The notes under the pieces were generated by a model, which saw only the letters and a program-made list of their open reading frames with translations, searched no databases and was not told the origin of the DNA. A DNA stretch of 64,000 bases from an uncultured Eubacteriales bacterium. Its GTDB lineage: Bacteria; Bacillota; Clostridia; Oscillospirales; Oscillospiraceae. Position 1 is the stretch's first letter, and every line of letters begins with the position of its first letter. Shown piece after piece: positions 60,522-64,000 of the stretch. The stretch is from the NCBI GenBank assembly GCA_900316745.1, contig ONEB01000002.1, forward strand, positions 94,241-158,240, given 5' to 3'. Both the position numbers and the translations under genes were made by a program.

Positions 60522-62840
60522 TCAAACTGCTTCGATCCGGCAGGGCACGAAGCGTACGCACGGGTTGCCGGTGATCTCGTCCATGTTGTCCCAGTTGAAG
60601 AGCTCGTTGCCGCTCTCGCCCTCCTTCGTGCCCTCGAACGTCAGGCCGTAGTGGTGCGGGAACATCGCGTAGCCGCGGCTGCACTGGTAGCTGACCTCGG
60701 CGGGGATCTCGGCGGAGCCCGCCTTCGTCGTCACGCGCACGAGCTGACCGTCGGAGATGCCCATGTCGGCGGCGTCCTCGGGGTTCATGAGGAAGGTGTA
60801 GTAGCTCTTGTGATACTTGTTCATGTTCTTCATGTAGCGCGTCATGGCGTTCAAGCCGTCCTCGGTGTGGCGGCCGGAGGACATGACGAACGGGAACTCC
60901 TCCGTCGGCGCGATCGCGGCCTCCTCGCTTGCGGGCGTGAGGGTGCGCAGCGCCTCGTCGACCTCCCTGCAGTAGAGACGGATCTTGTGGTCGGGGAACT
61001 TGACGTGCTGCTTGAGATATTCGTCGGGCTTGTCGTTGTCCGCGATGCCGACGACGGCGCCCTCGGGGTGCTTCAAAACCTGCTCGAAGGCCGCGTCCAG
61101 CGCGCAGAAGTTGTCCAGCCCCGGCAGCTTCTCCATGATCGGGTGGAAGCCGAGCTTCGGGTGGTTGCACTTGGCGGAGAGACCCGCCGCCATGGGCGTG
61201 GTCATCAGCGCGCCCCAGGCCACGCCCTTTGTGGCGGAGCCCATCGCGCGGCCGAGCGTCTCGCCCAAAACCGCGGTGCGGATCTGGAAGTATTTCATGC
61301 CCGTGCCGCCGAGATAGGCCAGCAGCGCGAACAGGTACGGCATGCGGTCGCCGGTCTTGGCAGCCTTCTCGCCGGCGGCATAGAGCCACTTCGGCAGCTT
61401 CGGCAGTGCGCCGCACTTCTTGGAGATGTCGATCAGCACCTCGCACATGTCTCGGCGCTCGGCGATCGTCTCTTCAAAGACCGGCGGACGCAGCGTCATG
61501 ACGCACTCGGGGAAGTTCATCTGGAAGGCGTTGAACTCATAGCGCTCGAAGTTGCTCTTGGCGGGCAGGACGTAGTCTGCAAGCTCGCAGTCCTCCGTCC
61601 ACGCGATGTCGGCCACAACCAGCAGCTCCAACTGCTCGAATGCCTTTCTCACCAGCTTGGAGTCGGGGTAGGAGCGCATCGGGGAGCCCAGCACGCGCAC
61701 CGCCGCGCGGATGCGGTCCGGGCGGTCGGAGAGCATCTCCACGGGCATCACGCAGGAGGGGAAGGCCTCCAGCACCGGGAAGCGGTTCGTCACCGGCGTG
61801 CGCCAGACTTTGGGGTCGGTGTCCTCGTGGATGGTCGCGCCGCGCTCGGCCCAGGGCTCGTGCACGATCGTCGCGCCCGGCACGAGCGCCACGCCGCAGA
61901 TGACCTCCAGCATGATCATCAGATAGCTGTTGAGCGTGCTGTGGCGGCCGCAGAACAGGCCCAGATCCTGATGTACGCCCCACTTCTTTGTGGTGAGCAC
62001 GCGCGCGAGGTTTTCCATTTCCTCCATGGAGACGCCCGCCACGCGGAAGCATTCCTCGATGTTCGTCATCGTGAACCACGGACGGATCTTGTCGAGGTCC
62101 TTGACGTGCTTCGCGCAGTATTCCTTGTTCTCCCAGCCCTTTTTGAGGATCAGGGCGATGAGGCCCTTCATCATCAGCGCGTCCGTGCCGGGACGGTTCG
62201 CGATATGGATGTCGGCCAGACGCGCCGACTCCGACATGCGCGGGTCGACCACGATCAGCAGACGGTTCGGGTCCTCGGCGCACTCGCGCAGATTCTTGCG
62301 CGCGTCGCACATCTGGTGCGTCACGAAGGAGTTCGAGCCCCACAGCACGATTGCCTCCGGACCGCAGTCGTCCGGCTCCGTGAAGCAGACCTGGTCGCCG
62401 AAGATCTTGCCGTGGCTCCACCAGTTGCCGAGGAACTCAAAGCCGATGGGGTTGAAGATGTACTGGCTGCCGAGACCGTTGATGAGCGCCTTGAGGAAAA
62501 TGAGCTCGCTCTGGCCGCCGCCGGATGCGCCGCCGATGCCGCACACGGCGCGCGGGCCGTGCTCGTCCACGATCGCGCGCAGCTTCTGGGCGATCTCGCT
62601 GATCGCCTGATCCCAGCTGATGCGCTCGAACTTGCCGTTTACCTTCTTCATCGGGTAATCCAGCCGGTCGCCGTGATGCATGAAGTATTTGCTGTTGCGT
62701 CCCTTGCGGCAGGCATAGCCATGGCTGCGGGGACTGTCCTTGTCGGGGCGGCTGGAGATGATCTTTCCGTTTTCCACCTCGACCTCAATGCCGCAGCTTA
62801 CGCCGCAGACAGTACATTGTGTCTTTTTCCATTCACCCAT
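60522..62840 (-). CDS. Molybdopterin-dependent oxidoreductase
   Basis: A 772-residue member of the formate dehydrogenase/DMSO reductase superfamily. The N-terminal [4Fe-4S] cysteines are CTVCGVSCGIE and YACRKG. Bis-MGD contacts include GDRLDYPMKKV, VLWGSNSF, VVDPRMSESA, RPGTDALMMKG and the C-terminal MSSGRHTEDGLNAMTRY region. No selenocysteine (in-frame TGA) is present. At the position that normally carries the Cys/Sec/Ser metal ligand the sequence reads YIFNPIGFEFLGNWWSHG without cysteine. The substrate is therefore uncertain. Start ATG 62840 behind GGAGGCG. The next gene supplies electron transfer; mobA supplies cofactor. Confidence 0.85.
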   Translation of the reverse strand: MGEWKKTQCTVCGVSCGIEVEVENGKIISSRPDKDSPRSHGYACRKGRNSKYFMHHGDRLDYPMKKVNGKFERISWDQAISEIAQKLRAIVDEHGPRAVCGIGGASGGGQSELIFLKALINGLGSQYIFNPIGFEFLGNWWSHGKIFGDQVCFTEPDDCGPEAIVLWGSNSFVTHQMCDARKNLRECAEDPNRLLIVVDPRMSESARLADIHIANRPGTDALMMKGLIALILKKGWENKEYCAKHVKDLDKIRPWFTMTNIEECFRVAGVSMEEMENLARVLTTKKWGVHQDLGLFCGRHSTLNSYLMIMLEVICGVALVPGATIVHEPWAERGATIHEDTDPKVWRTPVTNRFPVLEAFPSCVMPVEMLSDRPDRIRAAVRVLGSPMRSYPDSKLVRKAFEQLELLVVADIAWTEDCELADYVLPAKSNFERYEFNAFQMNFPECVMTLRPPVFEETIAERRDMCEVLIDISKKCGALPKLPKWLYAAGEKAAKTGDRMPYLFALLAYLGGTGMKYFQIRTAVLGETLGRAMGSATKGVAWGALMTTPMAAGLSAKCNHPKLGFHPIMEKLPGLDNFCALDAAFEQVLKHPEGAVVGIADNDKPDEYLKQHVKFPDHKIRLYCREVDEALRTLTPASEEAAIAPTEEFPFVMSSGRHTEDGLNAMTRYMKNMNKYHKSYYTFLMNPEDAADMGISDGQLVRVTTKAGSAEIPAEVSYQCSRGYAMFPHHYGLTFEGTKEGESGNELFNWDNMDEITGNPCVRFVPCRIEAV

Positions 62841-62954
62841 AGAAGCGCCTCCTTTTACATTTATCACGTTTACCCAACACTTTATCAGATTTGGACAGCT
62901 CGTACAAGATAAAAAAACAGACAAATTCCGAAAAAAGGAATTTGCCTGATTCCG

Positions 62955-63145
62955 CCTCGCAGAGTTTCTTCGCTCGCAAGCGAAGAAATGAATTTCAATT
63001 CGTTTTCCCGCCGCGGCTTCGCCGTGGCGCGGAAAACACTTCTCACGAAATAGATCGCGCTTTTCGCGAAAGTTGCACTTTCGTCCAAGCGCGATCTATG
63101 AAGTGCAAACTCTCTCACTGAAAAGCGATTGTCGCTTTTCAGTGA
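62955..63145 (+). repeat. Four-hairpin structured element, copy B
   Basis: GCCTCGCAGAG, hairpin 1 (TTTCTTCGCT-CGCA-AGCGAAGAAA), linker TGAATTTCAATTCG, hairpin 2 closed by GTTTTCC/GGAAAAC, compound hairpin ATAGATCGCGCTT/AAGCGCGATCTAT with an inner CGAAAGT/ACTTTCG stem, CTCAC, and terminal hairpin CACTGAAAAGCG/CGCTTTTCAGTG. The order and linkers equal copy A at 2022-2211 read on the minus strand, with different stem bases. It fills the gap between the molybdopterin enzyme and the 6S RNA. Confidence 0.75.
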
Positions 63146-63148
63146 AGC

Positions 63149-63180
63149 AAAAAAGGGTGCTGCATAAATGCAACACCCCC
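63149..63180 (-). terminator. Terminator of the 6S RNA gene
   Basis: On the minus strand GGGTGTTGCAT-TT-ATGCAGCACCC followed by TTTTTT. Confidence 0.9.
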
Positions 63181-63393
63181 ATCCCGCGATGCCGTGTCAG
63201 CCCAATTATAACCTGCACAGGCGGCAGGTGGGTCGCCTCTCCGTGGTTTCACCGCTTCCAACGTCCAACACGGCTTAAGTGACCGTGCCGGGAGGCCTGC
63301 GATCCGCCCCGGAAGTCCGGCGTCCCTTATAAGTGATGTGGGTCTAAATGGGCTGTGAACGGACGATGCCGCTCCACGCACACAGCAGGACTT
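63181..63393 (-). ncRNA. ssrS: 6S RNA
   Basis: On the minus strand the transcript begins AAGTCCTGCTGTGTGCGTGG, resembling the start of Bacillus 6S-1 RNA (AAGTCCTGATGTGTTAG by memory). Its 3' end, GGGCTGACACGGCATCGCGGGA, can close a long stem with the 5' end. The size of about 210 bases and a strong terminator fit. 6S RNA mimics an open promoter and sequesters sigma-A RNA polymerase in slow growth. It lies directly downstream of a DUF1292 gene. Confidence 0.8.
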
Positions 63394-63418
63394 GTTACCT
63401 GTGTTTCAAGAGGAACGT

Positions 63419-63706
63419 TTATTCCTCTTCCTCGTCGTCTTCCTCCATCAGGATCTGCATATAGGTCTGATAGACAGCGTCCAGCTCGTCATCGTCGTCG
63501 ATGGAGGCATAGAGCTCCTCGCCGTCTTCCTCCTCCACGCGCAGCAGGATGATGCCGAAGTCGGGGTCGGTCTCCTCCATGTCGGCGGGCAGGGCCGCGA
63601 GATACTCCCGGTCGTTGTGCTCAAAGGTGCCGAGGACCTCCAGCTCGAATACGGCGCCGTCCTCGTCCTCGATGGTCAGAAAATCGCTTCCGAATGTTTC
63701 GCTCAT
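63419..63706 (-). CDS. DUF1292 family protein
   Basis: A 95-residue, very acidic protein (DFLTIEDEDGAVFELEVLGT near the start; LYASIDDDDELDAVYQTYMQ near the end; tail of Asp/Glu). This is the DUF1292 (YrzB-like) family, found next to alaS, yrrK and yrzL genes in Firmicutes. Its function is unknown. The start ATG follows AAGGGGGTC at reasonable spacing. The 6S RNA lies 26 bases downstream. The 160 bases upstream hold its promoter region, without a clear -35/-10 pair. Confidence 0.9.
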   Translation of the reverse strand: MSETFGSDFLTIEDEDGAVFELEVLGTFEHNDREYLAALPADMEETDPDFGIILLRVEEEDGEELYASIDDDDELDAVYQTYMQILMEEDDEEEE

Positions 63707-63865
63707 GGGTGTGACCCCCTTGTCTCTTTCGTTGGTTCTATTGTAGCGGATAAGCGTAAGAAAATCAAGTAGAAATCCATGTCAGATCGTGGGAGAATGC
63801 AGATACCCGTCCGGACTGTCGCTAAGCCGAACGGGCGGACGGAGACGCCCGCCCCGCCGCGCCGC

Positions 63866-64000
63866 TCACGCCTTCAGATCCTCCAGCAGCATCAGCAGCG
63901 CCTCGCGGTCCTCGGCGCCCAGCCCCGCGCGCAGCAGCGCCTGGTCGTGCTCGCGCAGCTCGCTGACGGCAATGTCCGTGATCTCGATCGGCACGCCCGG
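63866..64000 (-). CDS. C-terminal end of an unidentified protein
   Basis: A frame open to the window edge encodes 44 residues ending with TGA at 63868-63866: PGVPIEITDIAVSELREHDQ, then ALLRAGLGAEDREALLMLLE and DLKA. It is helical and charged, with codon use like neighbouring genes. The final LLMLLEDL helix resembles the C-terminal dimerisation helix of small winged-helix regulators such as MarR, but too little is visible for a call. Confidence 0.6.
   Translation of the reverse strand, partial: PGVPIEITDIAVSELREHDQALLRAGLGAEDREALLMLLEDLKA

Noticed and set aside
60447-62912. An 821-residue plus-strand frame opposite the molybdopterin enzyme
   Set aside because: Antisense shadow; the minus strand shows clear superfamily motifs and the plus translation is low-complexity His/Val/Arg.

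Overview
The window is a GC-rich (about 60-65 percent by eye) chromosomal segment of a Gram-positive anaerobe. The best fit is a Clostridia bacterium of the Oscillospirales type. Support comes from strong GGAGG-type ribosome sites, a dgt-dnaG-rpoD macromolecular synthesis operon, a DUF1292 gene beside a Bacillus-type 6S RNA, a DUF1700/DUF4097 pair, split transketolases, and dense intergenic palindromes. The genus cannot be fixed from sequence alone.

Layout. 1-5.6 kb: housekeeping genes (prmC 3' end, recA, recX, rimO, pgsA, a DUF4342 gene, dut). 5.6-17 kb: a catabolic locus with a fucose-isomerase-like gene on the minus strand, divergent from a plus-strand run of split transketolase, RpiB-like isomerase, iron alcohol dehydrogenase, DMT exporter, ROK regulator, DUF4867 protein, GH31 glycosidase and GPH sugar symporter. 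This gene set closely resembles the sulfoglycolytic transketolase (sulfo-TK) pathway, but the glycosidase and the RpiB homologue have changed substrate-contact residues, so the substrate may not be sulfoquinovose. 17-20 kb: mnmG-mnmA. 20-24.3 kb: dgt, dnaG, rpoD. 24.3-27.4 kb: small membrane protein, lipoprotein, and an ABC permease/ATPase pair.

27.4-38.9 kb: a compact phage-derived module with repressor, small DNA-linked proteins, terminase, portal, scaffold, N4-gp56-type capsid, short-tail-like genes, amidase and holin. It has no integrase and no long-tail genes. A second small phage-like module with fibre-like proteins lies at 47.2-49.3 kb behind cellular genes. Its promoter is nearly identical to the main module's promoter, including a putative operator, so the two may be co-regulated parts of one particle.

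39-46 kb: the minus-strand hom-lysC-asd operon, a zinc-ribbon membrane protein, a Crp/Fnr regulator and tyrS. 46-56 kb: a beta-helix lipoprotein and two very large paralogous secreted lipase-like proteins. 56-64 kb: cysE, DUF4097, DUF1700, mobA, a two-gene molybdopterin oxidoreductase/iron-sulfur operon, a structured repeat, 6S RNA, DUF1292, and the 3' end of an unidentified gene.

Repeats are a main feature. A paired palindrome family (GGGCGGCAGATTGCCGCCC type) sits in most gaps. A second family reads like CCTCGCAATGACA. Two rarer elements (117 nt at 17028 and 32658; about 190 nt with four hairpins at 2022 and 62955) keep their architecture while stem sequences change in compensating fashion. 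Several repeats lie inside phage reading frames.
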